64,000 nucleotides of DNA, taken from contig JAYRWE010000007.1 of assembly GCA_041918175.1 (NCBI GenBank), positions 1-64,000 on the forward strand, given 5' to 3'. The notes under the pieces are model-generated. The model did no database searches. It saw only the letters and a list, made by a program, of their open reading frames with translations, and was not told the DNA's origin. Shown here piece after piece: positions 42,317 through 50,716 of this stretch. The DNA is from JABWAN01 sp041918175 (GTDB lineage Bacteria; Zhuqueibacterota; Zhuqueibacteria; Zhuqueibacterales; Zhuqueibacteraceae). The position numbers were made by a program, and so were the translations under genes. Position 1 is the stretch's first letter. Each line of letters starts with the position of its first letter.

Positions 42317-42566
42317 AAAGCGCCGTCTCGCACCGCCGCCGAGCGGATGGAAATGTCCGTCGTGCGGACAAAATCAAATGAGTCGCGTGAACAAATCATG
42401 TAAGCTTGCGGACGGCTTGGTCATGCCTAAGTTGGATCGCTTGCAATGCCAGGCTTGCGGCGAAGATTTTTTTGATTTGTTTGCCATGGATCAAATCGCG
42501 GCATTTCGACGGGAAGCAAAAACCTTGTCTCCCAAGCGTGTATTACAAAAGACGATGGCGGCGTAA
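42282..42566 (+). CDS. YgiT/MqsA-type zinc-finger antitoxin
   Basis: A 94-residue protein. Two CxxC knuckles (CPSCG near residue 25 and CQACG near 56) form the zinc-binding N-domain of MqsA/YgiT-type antitoxins. LPADG-like (KLADGLVMPKLDRLQ) connects them, and FDLFAMDQIAAFRRE follows. The usual C-terminal HTH is very short or absent, so DNA binding is doubtful. ATG 42282 has AGAGG 7 nt upstream and overlaps the toxin gene. It probably neutralises the upstream product. Confidence 0.75.
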   Translation: MSSSLRSAQPIKKRRLAPPPSGWKCPSCGQNQMSRVNKSCKLADGLVMPKLDRLQCQACGEDFFDLFAMDQIAAFRREAKTLSPKRVLQKTMAA

Positions 42567-42666
42567 TCAGTTTCACGGTTTTTCTTTTTGCTTTTTTCTC
42601 TCCCACCTCGTTAGCGTGAACAAATTTCGACACAGCACTTTCAACTGTTGAGAAGCATCAACGACT

Positions 42667-43734
42667 ATGAAAACTCTTTCGACCGAACACATTGCCGCAA
42701 TCGACAAAGCCGACATGCTCGGCCGCGTCACCGCGATGCCGAAACATTTGACCGAGGCACTCGCGCGCGCGCAGAGCGTGACATTGAACCTCGACGCGGC
42801 CGCGCTCAACGGTATCGTGATCGTGGGCATGGGCGGCTCGGCTATGAGCGGCGATGTGGGCCGCGGCCTCACGCTGGATACGCTCGCGCTGCCTTTGCAA
42901 GTTTCGCGGTCGTACGAATTGCCCGGCTGGGTCAATGAGCGCTCGCTCGTCATCGTTTCGAGTTATTCCGGCAACACGGAAGAATCGCTCGCCGCGTTTC
43001 AAATGGCGCAAGCGCGGCGCGCAAAAATTATTTGCGTCACCTCCGGTGGGAAGCTCAATGCCTTTGCACAACAAAGCAACCTGCCCGTGTACTCGTTGCC
43101 GCCCGGCTTTCCGCCGCGCTCGGCGCTCGCGCATTTGACCGTGCCGCTATTGATGATTCTGCATCGCCTCGGCCTCACGCCCGACCCCGCTGGAGATATA
43201 AAAGAAACGAGCGCGCTGTTGCAAAAGCTTGAAGCGCAATGGGGCCCGGCCGCCGAAGGTCAGCAAAATCTTGCGAAGAACCTCGCGCAAGCTTTGACGC
43301 TCCGTTTGCCCATCATCTATGCGTCTTGCGGCCTCTTCGAAGTCGCAGCGTGGCGCTGGAAAGAACAATTTTGTGAGAACGCGGAAATCCTCTCGTGGCA
43401 CAACGCCTTTCCCGAATTGAATCACAACGAACTCGTGGGCTGGGGCTTGCGTCGCGCGCTTGATCAAAATTTGCAAGTCATCTATTTGCGCGATAAACAA
43501 GATTACGCGCGCGTGCAAAAACGCATGGACGTGACGCGCGAGTTGATCGCGCAAAGCAGCGCGCCCGTGATCGAAGTGTGGAGCGAAGGACATTCGCTGC
43601 TCGCGCGTTTGTTCTCGCTCATCTATCTCGGCGACTTGACGAGCGTTTATCTCGCGGTGCTCAACGGCGTTGATCCCACGCCGGTGAAGAAAATCGATTT
43701 ATTAAAAGAACGGCTGGAGCAATTTCGCGGTTGA
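42667..43734 (+). CDS. Bifunctional phosphoglucose/phosphomannose isomerase
   Basis: A 355-residue SIS-fold protein of the bifunctional PGI/PMI family, which interconverts fructose 6-phosphate with glucose 6-phosphate and mannose 6-phosphate. It shows VIVGMGGSAMSGDVGRG near residue 56, the sugar-binding VSSYSGNTEESLAAF near 98, and LPPGFPPRSALAH. The late ENAEILSWHNAFPELNHNELVGW carries the catalytic Glu and His (key residues FPELNHNE). It ends 38 nt before metK. It lies in a run of central-metabolism genes. Confidence 0.93.
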   Translation: MKTLSTEHIAAIDKADMLGRVTAMPKHLTEALARAQSVTLNLDAAALNGIVIVGMGGSAMSGDVGRGLTLDTLALPLQVSRSYELPGWVNERSLVIVSSYSGNTEESLAAFQMAQARRAKIICVTSGGKLNAFAQQSNLPVYSLPPGFPPRSALAHLTVPLLMILHRLGLTPDPAGDIKETSALLQKLEAQWGPAAEGQQNLAKNLAQALTLRLPIIYASCGLFEVAAWRWKEQFCENAEILSWHNAFPELNHNELVGWGLRRALDQNLQVIYLRDKQDYARVQKRMDVTRELIAQSSAPVIEVWSEGHSLLARLFSLIYLGDLTSVYLAVLNGVDPTPVKKIDLLKERLEQFRG

Positions 43735-43772
43735 GCCGGCCAGACCTTTCATCCTTTATAGAAGGAGTGACG

Positions 43773-44909
43773 ATGTCTTCATCCATGCTCTTCACCTCCG
43801 AATCCGTCACCGAAGGGCATCCTGATAAAATCGCGGATCAAATTTCCGACGCGGTTTTGGATGCCATCTTCGCGCAAGACCCGCGCGGCCGCGTCGCGTG
43901 CGAAACGTTTGTGACCACCGGCATGGCCGTAGTCGGTGGTGAAATCACGACCGACTGCTACGTTCATGTGCCCGACATCGTGCGCAACACGATCAAGGAA
44001 ATCGGTTATGTGGATGCGCAATACGGCTTCGATTATCAAACCTGCGCGGTGCTCACTTCGATCGATCGCCAATCGCCCGACATTGCGATGGGCGTTGATC
44101 GCGAAGGCGCCGGCGATCAAGGCATGATGTTCGGCTACGCTTCGAATGAGACGAAAGAATACATGCCCATGCCCATCATGCTTTCGCACAAGCTCACGCA
44201 TCGTCTCGCGGAAGCGCGGAAGAAAAATATCATTCCGTTTCTGCGTCCCGACGGCAAAGCGCAAGTTTCGGTGCGTTACGTTGACGGCAAACCGCGCAAC
44301 GTCGAAGCGGTCGTCGTGTCCACGCAGCATCATCCCGAAGCCACGACCGAAGAAATTCGCCATGAGATTTTGGAGAAGGTGATCAAGCACGTCATTCCTT
44401 CCAACATGATTGATGAGAGCCGGATTGCCTACCACATCAATCCCACCGGCCGCTTTGTGATTGGCGGGCCGCAAGGTGATGCGGGCTTGACGGGCCGCAA
44501 AATCATTGTCGATACCTATGGCGGCTTTGGCCGTCACGGCGGCGGCGCGTTCTCCGGCAAAGATCCCACGAAGGTGGATCGCTCTGCTGCGTATGCAGCG
44601 CGTCACGTGGCGAAGAACATTGTGGCCGCGGGTTTGGCCGAGCGTTGCGAGTTGCAAGTGGCGTATGCGATCGGTGTGGCCGAACCGGTTTCAATTTATG
44701 TCGAGACTTTCGGCACCGGTAAAATGCCGAATGAAGAAATCGAAAAGCTTGTGCGGAAAAATTGGAATCTCACCCCGCGCGGCATCATCGAATACTTCAA
44801 GCTGCGTCGCCCGATTTACAAAGCCACCGCGTCGTATGGCCACTTCGGCCGCGATGGCGAAGGCTTCACGTGGGAAAACACGGAGAAAGCGAAAGATTTA
44901 GCGCGATAA
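43773..44909 (+). CDS. metK: S-adenosylmethionine synthetase
   Basis: MetK makes S-adenosylmethionine from methionine and ATP. The 378-residue length is normal. It has FTSESVTEGHPDKIADQ, the hexapeptide GAGDQG with MMFGYA near 115, the P-loop-like GGGAFSGKDPTKVDRSAAY and the C-terminal RPIYKATASYGHFGR. ATG 43773 is set by GAAGGAG 7 nt upstream, although the frame is open to 43731. A stem-loop follows. Confidence 0.97.
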   Translation: MSSSMLFTSESVTEGHPDKIADQISDAVLDAIFAQDPRGRVACETFVTTGMAVVGGEITTDCYVHVPDIVRNTIKEIGYVDAQYGFDYQTCAVLTSIDRQSPDIAMGVDREGAGDQGMMFGYASNETKEYMPMPIMLSHKLTHRLAEARKKNIIPFLRPDGKAQVSVRYVDGKPRNVEAVVVSTQHHPEATTEEIRHEILEKVIKHVIPSNMIDESRIAYHINPTGRFVIGGPQGDAGLTGRKIIVDTYGGFGRHGGGAFSGKDPTKVDRSAAYAARHVAKNIVAAGLAERCELQVAYAIGVAEPVSIYVETFGTGKMPNEEIEKLVRKNWNLTPRGIIEYFKLRRPIYKATASYGHFGRDGEGFTWENTEKAKDLAR

Positions 44910-44948
44910 AAAACAGAGCAGGAAAAATTTCCTGCCCTGTTTTGTTTT
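44910..44948 (+). terminator. Terminator of metK
   Basis: AACAGAGCAGGAAA and TTTCCTGCCCTGTT pair with one bulge, followed by TTGTTTTAA, directly after the stop. Confidence 0.85.
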
Positions 44949-45020
44949 AATGCAGCAAAGCGGCATTTTTTTTCAAAATACGCCTCATACAAATTGAGGG
45001 AGCGCCGAGCCTCCCAAACA

Positions 45021-45065
45021 AAAAACTCCCGCGAAGCCGTTGCCAGCTTCGCGGGAGTTTTATTT
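45021..45065 (-). terminator. Bidirectional terminator, mainly for the DUF2911 gene
   Basis: AAAACTCCCGCGAAG and CTTCGCGGGAGTTTT form a strong stem with T runs on both strands. It lies about 25 nt past the minus-strand stop at 45089. Confidence 0.85.
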
Positions 45066-45088
45066 TCAGGTTGAGATGTTATGCGAAA

Positions 45089-45685
45089 TTACATCGCAGC
45101 TTGCACGGCAAAAGGCGCAGAGATGATGCTCGTGCCCCACATGGCTTTGATCTCACCGTTGCTTTCACCGTCGCCGGTCACTTCAATTGTGAACGTTTCG
45201 ACGGAGTTGGTGTTGGTCGTCAACGTCGCGGCGGCCGTGGCGAAATCATCTTCCGCGGGATGCGGCTCGCCCCATATGCCGGTCTTCTTATTAAAGACCA
45301 ACTGCCATTCGGTGGCGCTGACTTTTTTCAGCCACAAAGAATAATGTCCCGCGGGAACTACGGTTTCGCCGAATTTCAAATCCGCTTCAGACTTGATTTC
45401 AGTCGCTTCATCTTTGCCCAAGCGCCAAACCATGCCGTCTTGCGCCAACGCGAGGACATCGCGACCGCCAAGTTCTGGACGGCCATAATTGATGCTCACG
45501 CTTTTGCCGGCAAACGCTGCGCTGGCATTTCCGCGGCCGCCTTCTTGCGCGGGCGCTTCGGTCTGCGTCGTTGCAGCCTCTTCCGTTTTGGCTTGCTCGG
45601 CTTCCTCCTTTTTCGCGCACATTACGAGCGAGAGTGAAAGCGCCAATGCACAAAGCGTTTGGATGGAACGGGACGACAACTTCAT
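45089..45685 (-). CDS. DUF2911 exported protein, probable lipoprotein
   Basis: A 198-residue protein. A hydrophobic signal (LCALALSLSLVMC) ends at Cys23. The -1 residue Met is unusual for a lipobox, so lipidation is likely but not certain. A low-complexity acidic linker rich in E, A and T spans about 25-52. The DUF2911 domain follows (SVSINYGRPELGGRDV, MVWRLGKDEATEI, VPAGHYSLWLKK, LVFNKKTGIWGE). Function is unknown; members are frequent in Bacteroidota and relatives. Confidence 0.88.
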   Translation of the reverse strand: MKLSSRSIQTLCALALSLSLVMCAKKEEAEQAKTEEAATTQTEAPAQEGGRGNASAAFAGKSVSINYGRPELGGRDVLALAQDGMVWRLGKDEATEIKSEADLKFGETVVPAGHYSLWLKKVSATEWQLVFNKKTGIWGEPHPAEDDFATAAATLTTNTNSVETFTIEVTGDGESNGEIKAMWGTSIISAPFAVQAAM

Positions 45686-45717
45686 TCGGGTGCTCCTTTT
45701 AGTTTGAGTAAGTGGGA

Positions 45718-46053
45718 TTATTGACTCTGCGAAGCATTTTGTACTTCTTTCGGCGGTTGAAATCCGAACTCGCGTTCGTTTGGCTCGCCGAAGATTTTGA
45801 TTTCACCAAAAGCTTTTTCGTATTTTTCGAGGTTCTCTTTCAACGCGCGCAGGAGCGATTTGGTATGCTGCGGTGTCATAATAAGCCGCGTTTGAATTTT
45901 TGCTTTGGGCACACCGGGAAAGATGCGCGCAAAGTCCAACACAAACTCCGCGGGCGTGTGATTGATGATCGCGAGATTGGCGTAAATGCCTTCCGCCTCT
46001 TTTTCGCCAAGCTCGAGATTGATGTTCAGGGGTTGGGGCGCATTATTCGTCAT
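45718..46053 (-). CDS. DUF3467 protein
   Basis: A 111-residue protein of the DUF3467 family: ININLELGEKEAEGIYANLA, NHTPAEFVLDFARIFPGVP and RLIMTPQHTKSLLRALKENLEKYEKAFG. It is cytoplasmic with no membrane segment, and its function is unknown. It lies 32 nt upstream of the DUF2911 gene on the same strand. Confidence 0.9.
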   Translation of the reverse strand: MTNNAPQPLNINLELGEKEAEGIYANLAIINHTPAEFVLDFARIFPGVPKAKIQTRLIMTPQHTKSLLRALKENLEKYEKAFGEIKIFGEPNEREFGFQPPKEVQNASQSQ

Positions 46054-46187
46054 AACCGTTTCCTTGTTTGTTCATAACAGGCGCGGAAGATAAGCGCTCA
46101 CGGCCACGAAAGCAAGTGCCGCGTACCGCAGCGCACGCCGAATCCAAAGAACTTTTTTTAACTTCATCTCGGCAACGGCAACAAGCC

Positions 46188-46922
46188 ATGAGTTTATTCT
46201 ATCGCGAAGATTTAGCCTACATTCATCACCACGGCTTTGGCGATTTTTCACGCAACGCTGCACCAGGATTGTTGGAAATTCTGTTGCAGCAAAATCTCAC
46301 GAGCGGTTTGGTGCTTGATTTGGGTTGTGGCAGCGGCATATGGGCCAAGCATTTGACCCAAGCCGGCTATGACGTGCTCGGTGTCGATCTTTCGCCCGCG
46401 ATGATTCGGCTCGCGCGAAACGTCGCACCGCTTGCAAAATTTAAAGTGGAATCGCTGCTTCGCCTTAAATTGCCGAAGTGCGCCGCCATCACGATTTTAG
46501 GTGAAGGCCTCGATTATCAATTCGATCAACACCGACAACGCGATTTGCAAAACTTCTTTGCGCGCGCTTATCGCGCCTTGCAACCCGGCGGCGTTTTGGT
46601 CTTTGACATTCTCCAGCCCGGCTCAATCATCGGCGCACAGCCGCAACGCACATATGCCTCAGGCCATGATTGGGCAATTCTGGTGGAGAAAGAAGAAGAC
46701 CGCCGCGCAATGACACTCACACGCACGATGACGATTTTTCGAAAAGAAGGAAATCGTTATCGTCGCAGCGAGGAAGTGCATCGCGTGCAATTGTATCGCG
46801 CGAACGAACTAGCGCACGCGTTGCGGCGCGTGGGCTTCAAAGTGAGAGTGTTGCGAGGATATGGCGAGTTGAGATTTCGAAAAGGTGTTGCGGGAATTTT
46901 AGCGAGGAAGCCCAACAACTGA
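46188..46922 (+). CDS. Class I SAM-dependent methyltransferase
   Basis: A 244-residue methyltransferase. SAM-binding motif I is LVLDLGCGSGIWAKHL near residue 42, with the acidic motif II DVLGVDLSPAMIRLA and post-motif ALQPGGVLVFDIL. The substrate is unknown. The start MSLFYRED at 46188 is taken from the usual N-terminus. The frame extends upstream to 46068 without family character and would overlap the promoter side of the DUF3467 gene. Confidence 0.88.
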   Translation: MSLFYREDLAYIHHHGFGDFSRNAAPGLLEILLQQNLTSGLVLDLGCGSGIWAKHLTQAGYDVLGVDLSPAMIRLARNVAPLAKFKVESLLRLKLPKCAAITILGEGLDYQFDQHRQRDLQNFFARAYRALQPGGVLVFDILQPGSIIGAQPQRTYASGHDWAILVEKEEDRRAMTLTRTMTIFRKEGNRYRRSEEVHRVQLYRANELAHALRRVGFKVRVLRGYGELRFRKGVAGILARKPNN

Positions 46923-46971
46923 CGCATCATGGTTTGCATGTTGCCCAACCAAACCGCATCGCAATTTGGGA

Positions 46972-47535
46972 TTATGAACCTGCCAAACCCAGATCGCCAG
47001 CCACAGCCTTCATGGCCTGCAAACAATTTGCAATGTGCTCATCCAGTGTAATGCCCAACAACTCCGCCCCATGCGCGATGTCTTCGCGGCTGACAGGGCG
47101 CGCGAAAGCTTTGTCCTTCATTTTTTTCTTAACCGAACTGACTTCGACGTCGAGCACGCTTTTGTTCGGGCGCACGAGCGCGACCGCGGTGATGAAGCCG
47201 CACAATTCATCCACGGCGAGAATGGTTTTCTCCATCGGAGTTTCGGGCTGCACGCCGCTGTAATCGGCATGCGCCAAAATCGCGCGGCAAATTTCTTCCG
47301 GCTCGCCCATTTCACGCAAGAGCTTCACGGTTTGATAAGGGTGCTCTTCTTTAGAAGGATGCTTCTCGTAATCCATGTCATGCAGAATGCCCACCACGGC
47401 CCACTTCTCTTCGTCTTCGCCAAACTTGCGCGCATAAAATCGCATCGCGGCTTCGACCGCGAGCATATGTTTGCGCAGGCTGTCGGAAGCCGTCCATTCG
47501 CACATCAAGTTATAAGCTTGTTCGCGTGTCATCAT
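46972..47535 (-). CDS. HD-domain hydrolase
   Basis: A 187-residue HD-superfamily protein of the small HDIG type. Metal ligands are H in LRKHMLAVEAAM, HD in GILHDMDYEKHP, H in EEHPYQTV and H in ILAHADYSG, with D in VDELCGFITA. The family includes phosphohydrolases acting on nucleotides. ATG 47535 has GAGGAAAA 4-8 nt upstream. It overlaps the YbjQ-like gene by 26 nt, so the two are coupled. Confidence 0.88.
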   Translation of the reverse strand: MMTREQAYNLMCEWTASDSLRKHMLAVEAAMRFYARKFGEDEEKWAVVGILHDMDYEKHPSKEEHPYQTVKLLREMGEPEEICRAILAHADYSGVQPETPMEKTILAVDELCGFITAVALVRPNKSVLDVEVSSVKKKMKDKAFARPVSREDIAHGAELLGITLDEHIANCLQAMKAVAGDLGLAGS

Positions 47536-47866
47536 TTTTATTTTCCTCTTCAATTAACACCGCGGTGCCGTTCGCAATCACCATGAGCACCATCTCACCC
47601 AGGTTGAATGCTTCATAATCCAAATCCACGCCGACCACGGCATTGGCGCCAAGTGCCTCGGCGTTATCGCACAACAGTTTGAGCGCAACCGCGCGCGCGT
47701 TCGAAAGTCTTTGTTCGATCTGATTGGAATTTCCGCTGACAATGCCTTTGATGCCGCGAAAAAAATCTTGAAAGATGTTAGACCCGATCACGGCTTCGCC
47801 GCTGACGATGCCGAAATACTGCACGATCTTTTTGCCTTCCACTGTTTCCGTGGTCGTCGTGATCAT
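47510..47866 (-). CDS. YbjQ/UPF0145 family protein
   Basis: A 118-residue member of the YbjQ (DUF74, putative heavy-metal-binding) family: QYFGIVSGEAVIGSNIFQDF, ARAVALKLLCDNAEALGANA and VVGVDLDYEAF. It forms pentamers in known structures; its role is not established. It starts 33 nt after purA ends and overlaps the HD gene. Confidence 0.9.
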   Translation of the reverse strand: MITTTTETVEGKKIVQYFGIVSGEAVIGSNIFQDFFRGIKGIVSGNSNQIEQRLSNARAVALKLLCDNAEALGANAVVGVDLDYEAFNLGEMVLMVIANGTAVLIEEENKNDDTRTSL

Positions 47867-47899
47867 GGTTGCAGCCCTCGATTTGACTTCGTTTTTGGC

Positions 47900-49174
47900 T
47901 CAACAATAAATCGTTTGCTCGCGCTCCGCGCCGACGGAAATAAATTCCAATGGGGTTTGGGTCAACTCCGCGATCCTATGCAAATAGCGCTGCGCCGGCG
48001 CGGGCAGCGCTTGAAATGAACGTGCCGAGGAGGTCGGTTCTTGCCAGCCGGGGAACGTTTCATAAACCGGCTCGCATTGCTCCAACACCGAAATCTCCGC
48101 GGGGAAATTTTTCAGCTCTTTGCCGCGATAACGATACGCGACACAGATTTTAATTTCGCTCAATGTGTCGAGCACGTCAAGCTTGGTCACGGCCCACGCA
48201 GCAATGCCGTTGACTTGCACGGCGTAATTCGCGACCACCGCGTCAAACCAGCCGCAGCGTCGCGGGCGGCCCGTGGTTGCGCCAAACTCCGCGCCGAGTG
48301 TGCGCAGATCAATTCCGCTTTCCGGGCCGATCTCCGTGGGCAGCGGGCCCATGCCGACGCGCGTGGTGTAAGCTTTGACGACGCCGAGCACGCGATCAAT
48401 CTTCGTCGGCGCGATGCCAAGCCCAGTGCACGCGCCGCCGCTCGTCGGGCTGGAAGAAGTGACATATGGATAGGTGCCGAGATCAATGTCGAGCAACGTG
48501 CCTTGTGCGCCTTCGCACAAAATATTTTTCCCGGAGGCAATAGCCAGGTTTAATGCACGCGACACATCGGTGATATACGGATCGAGTTGTTCATCCAACG
48601 CGCGATAATCGCGCATGATGGCCTCCGTCTCCAATGGCGTCTGGCCATAAAGCGCGTTGAGAATGGCGTTCTTCTCTTCCAGATTGTGCGCAATTTTTTC
48701 ACGCAACGCGGCTTCATCAAGCAAGTCAACGAGGCGTATGCCCATGCGATGCACTTTGTCGACATAAGCCGGGCCAATGCCACGGCCGGTGGTGCCGATC
48801 TTGTGCTGCTCGCTGGCAGATTCGCGGCTTTGATCGAGCAACTTGTGATATGGCATCACGAGATGCGCGCGATGACTGATGAACAATCGATCTTTGACGA
48901 CAATGCCCTTTTGCTTGAGCAGAGCAATTTCATGCAAGAGTGCTGTGGGGTCAATCACCACGCCGTTGCCCAAGTAGCAGATCGTATGCGGATGCAAAAT
49001 ACCGGAAGGAATCAAATGTAAAATGAAGCGCTCTGTGCCGATAACGACGGTGTGGCCGGCATTCGCGCCGCCTTGATAGCGTGCGACACAATCTGCGCGC
49101 TCGCTGAGGCAATCAATGATTTTGCCTTTGCCTTCATCGCCCCATTGGGCGCCGACAATGATTTGAACAGACAT
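47900..49174 (-). CDS. purA: Adenylosuccinate synthetase
   Basis: PurA joins IMP and aspartate with GTP in AMP synthesis. The 424-residue length is normal. It has GAQWGDEGKGKIID at residues 8-21 with catalytic Asp13, QGGANAGHTV with His, GTTGRGIGPAYVDK, EGAQGTLLDIDLGTYP and TTGRPRRCGWFD. It is the first gene of the purA-ybjQ-HD run. Confidence 0.98.
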   Translation of the reverse strand: MSVQIIVGAQWGDEGKGKIIDCLSERADCVARYQGGANAGHTVVIGTERFILHLIPSGILHPHTICYLGNGVVIDPTALLHEIALLKQKGIVVKDRLFISHRAHLVMPYHKLLDQSRESASEQHKIGTTGRGIGPAYVDKVHRMGIRLVDLLDEAALREKIAHNLEEKNAILNALYGQTPLETEAIMRDYRALDEQLDPYITDVSRALNLAIASGKNILCEGAQGTLLDIDLGTYPYVTSSSPTSGGACTGLGIAPTKIDRVLGVVKAYTTRVGMGPLPTEIGPESGIDLRTLGAEFGATTGRPRRCGWFDAVVANYAVQVNGIAAWAVTKLDVLDTLSEIKICVAYRYRGKELKNFPAEISVLEQCEPVYETFPGWQEPTSSARSFQALPAPAQRYLHRIAELTQTPLEFISVGAEREQTIYC

Positions 49175-49204
49175 AGTTTTTCAAGTAGTGAATTTCAGCG
49201 CAAG

Positions 49205-49257
49205 ACATAAAAAAACTCCGAAGCTGCGCCGGCAAATTGCGCCGGCGAGTCGGAGTT
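49205..49257 (-). terminator. Terminator of the STAS gene (minus strand)
   Basis: On the minus strand CTCCGACTCGCCGGCGC and GCGCAGCTTCGGAG with a GCCGGC core form a long stem, followed by TTTTTTTATG. It stands between the STAS stop and purA. Confidence 0.75.
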
Positions 49258-49282
49258 TGAATTTTCCGAAGGTCCGTGGGCT

Positions 49283-49621
49283 TTATTTAAAACTGGCGAC
49301 GGCATCGGGCACCGTGTCGAAAATTTCGAAGATGCGCGTGAGCTTGGTGATCATGAGCAAGCTCTTGATGCGTTCCGTCACGTTGGCGAGTTTGATATCG
49401 CCCCCGTTGTTGCGCATGGTGTTCAAAGCTTGAATCAATATACCGAGGCCGGAACTGTTCATCCAATCGACTTCGTTGAGGTCGACCACGACATTGGTTT
49501 TGCCCTGGTCGATCAACTCGTGCAGCTTATCGTTCAAGACGCCGGCATCAGGCCCGCCCATAATTTTTCCGGAAAATTCGAGCAGCGTGATTTTTCCGGC
49601 GGCTTTTTCAATAATCGTCAT
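49283..49621 (-). CDS. STAS-domain anti-sigma factor antagonist
   Basis: A 112-residue single STAS domain like SpoIIAA/RsbV. It has VVVDLNEVDWMNSSGLGILI with the phosphorylatable Ser near residue 58, and LANVTERIKSLLMITKL. In known systems the unphosphorylated form binds a serine kinase/anti-sigma factor and frees the sigma factor. No kinase or phosphatase is adjacent. ATG 49621 has GGGAGG 7 nt upstream; the longer frame is not supported. Confidence 0.92.
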   Translation of the reverse strand: MTIIEKAAGKITLLEFSGKIMGGPDAGVLNDKLHELIDQGKTNVVVDLNEVDWMNSSGLGILIQALNTMRNNGGDIKLANVTERIKSLLMITKLTRIFEIFDTVPDAVASFK

Positions 49622-49741
49622 CGGGCACCTCCCGTGAGTTTTAGGGAGTTTCGATATTCTCGTCGGTTGCACCGCAGCCAAACGCATTTTAAGTGCAACT
49701 ACGAATTTTTCTTTGAAACACGCGATATTATAACGCCGAAG

Positions 49742-50677
49742 CTAGCGCACCGCGACCGGAGTACGCTGTTTGATTTTTGCGAGATGATGCTTCTTGTACC
49801 ATTCCACAATGAGCGGCGCGGCGATGAAGATCGTGGAATACGAACCGGCAATGACGCCCACGAGCATACAGAACGAAAAGTTGTGAATAACATCGCCGCC
49901 AAAAAAGAACAGCACGACGACGACAAAAAACACCGTCAAAGACGTGAGGATCGTGCGGCTCAAAGTTTGATTGATGCTTAAATTGATGATGTCTTCGATC
50001 GGCAAATTTTCGCGCCGATGCACTTTAAGATTTTCTCGAATGCGGTCAAAGATCACAATGGTGTCATTCAGCGAATAGCCTACCAACGTGAGAAACGCAG
50101 CGACCACGGCCAAATTGATTTCCAAATCAAGCAGCGAGAAGAAGCCGAGCGTCACCATCACGTCATGAAACAAAGCGACTACGGCGCCGACGGCAAAGAT
50201 GAATTCAAAACGAAAACTGACGTAGATCAAAATAAGTCCGAGCGAGACCAAGGTAGCCCAAACCGAAGCGTCACGCAGTTCGCGACCGATTTTGGGACCG
50301 ACCGTATCAACCGAGCGCCGGTCCGGCGGATTGGAAGGGAAAGCCTTTTGCAGCGCAGCAACGATATTGTCGGGAGCTTGCAGGGAATTATCATCTTGCT
50401 GCACACGAATCAAATAATCCCGGTTGCCGCCAAATTGTTTGATTTCGGCGCCAGGATAACCGGCCGTAGCTAAGACTTCTCGCACCTCACCGGGGTTTTG
50501 ATCTTGTTGAAAGCGAACATGAATTTCGGTGCCGCCGAGGAAATCGATGCTATACGTCGGGCCGCCTTTGATGATCAACGAGGCGATACCAATGAGTATA
50601 ACGAGGACGGAAGCGCCGATGGCAAAATTGCGCTTCTTCATAAAGTCGATATGGGTTTCGCGAAAGAACTGCACCAT
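49742..50677 (-). CDS. secF: Protein translocase subunit SecF
   Basis: SecF works with SecD to use the proton motive force in late protein export. The 311 residues have six predicted membrane helices and the SecF signature segments IDFLGGTEIHVRF near residue 43, VGYSLNDTIVIFDRIRENL and LSINQTLSRTILTSLTVF. It lies 39 nt after secD. Start context is good. Confidence 0.97.
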   Translation of the reverse strand: MVQFFRETHIDFMKKRNFAIGASVLVILIGIASLIIKGGPTYSIDFLGGTEIHVRFQQDQNPGEVREVLATAGYPGAEIKQFGGNRDYLIRVQQDDNSLQAPDNIVAALQKAFPSNPPDRRSVDTVGPKIGRELRDASVWATLVSLGLILIYVSFRFEFIFAVGAVVALFHDVMVTLGFFSLLDLEINLAVVAAFLTLVGYSLNDTIVIFDRIRENLKVHRRENLPIEDIINLSINQTLSRTILTSLTVFFVVVVLFFFGGDVIHNFSFCMLVGVIAGSYSTIFIAAPLIVEWYKKHHLAKIKQRTPVAVR

Positions 50678-50716
50678 GAGAAAATCTTCTCCTCAAAAAA
50701 AAGAACGAAGCGTAAG

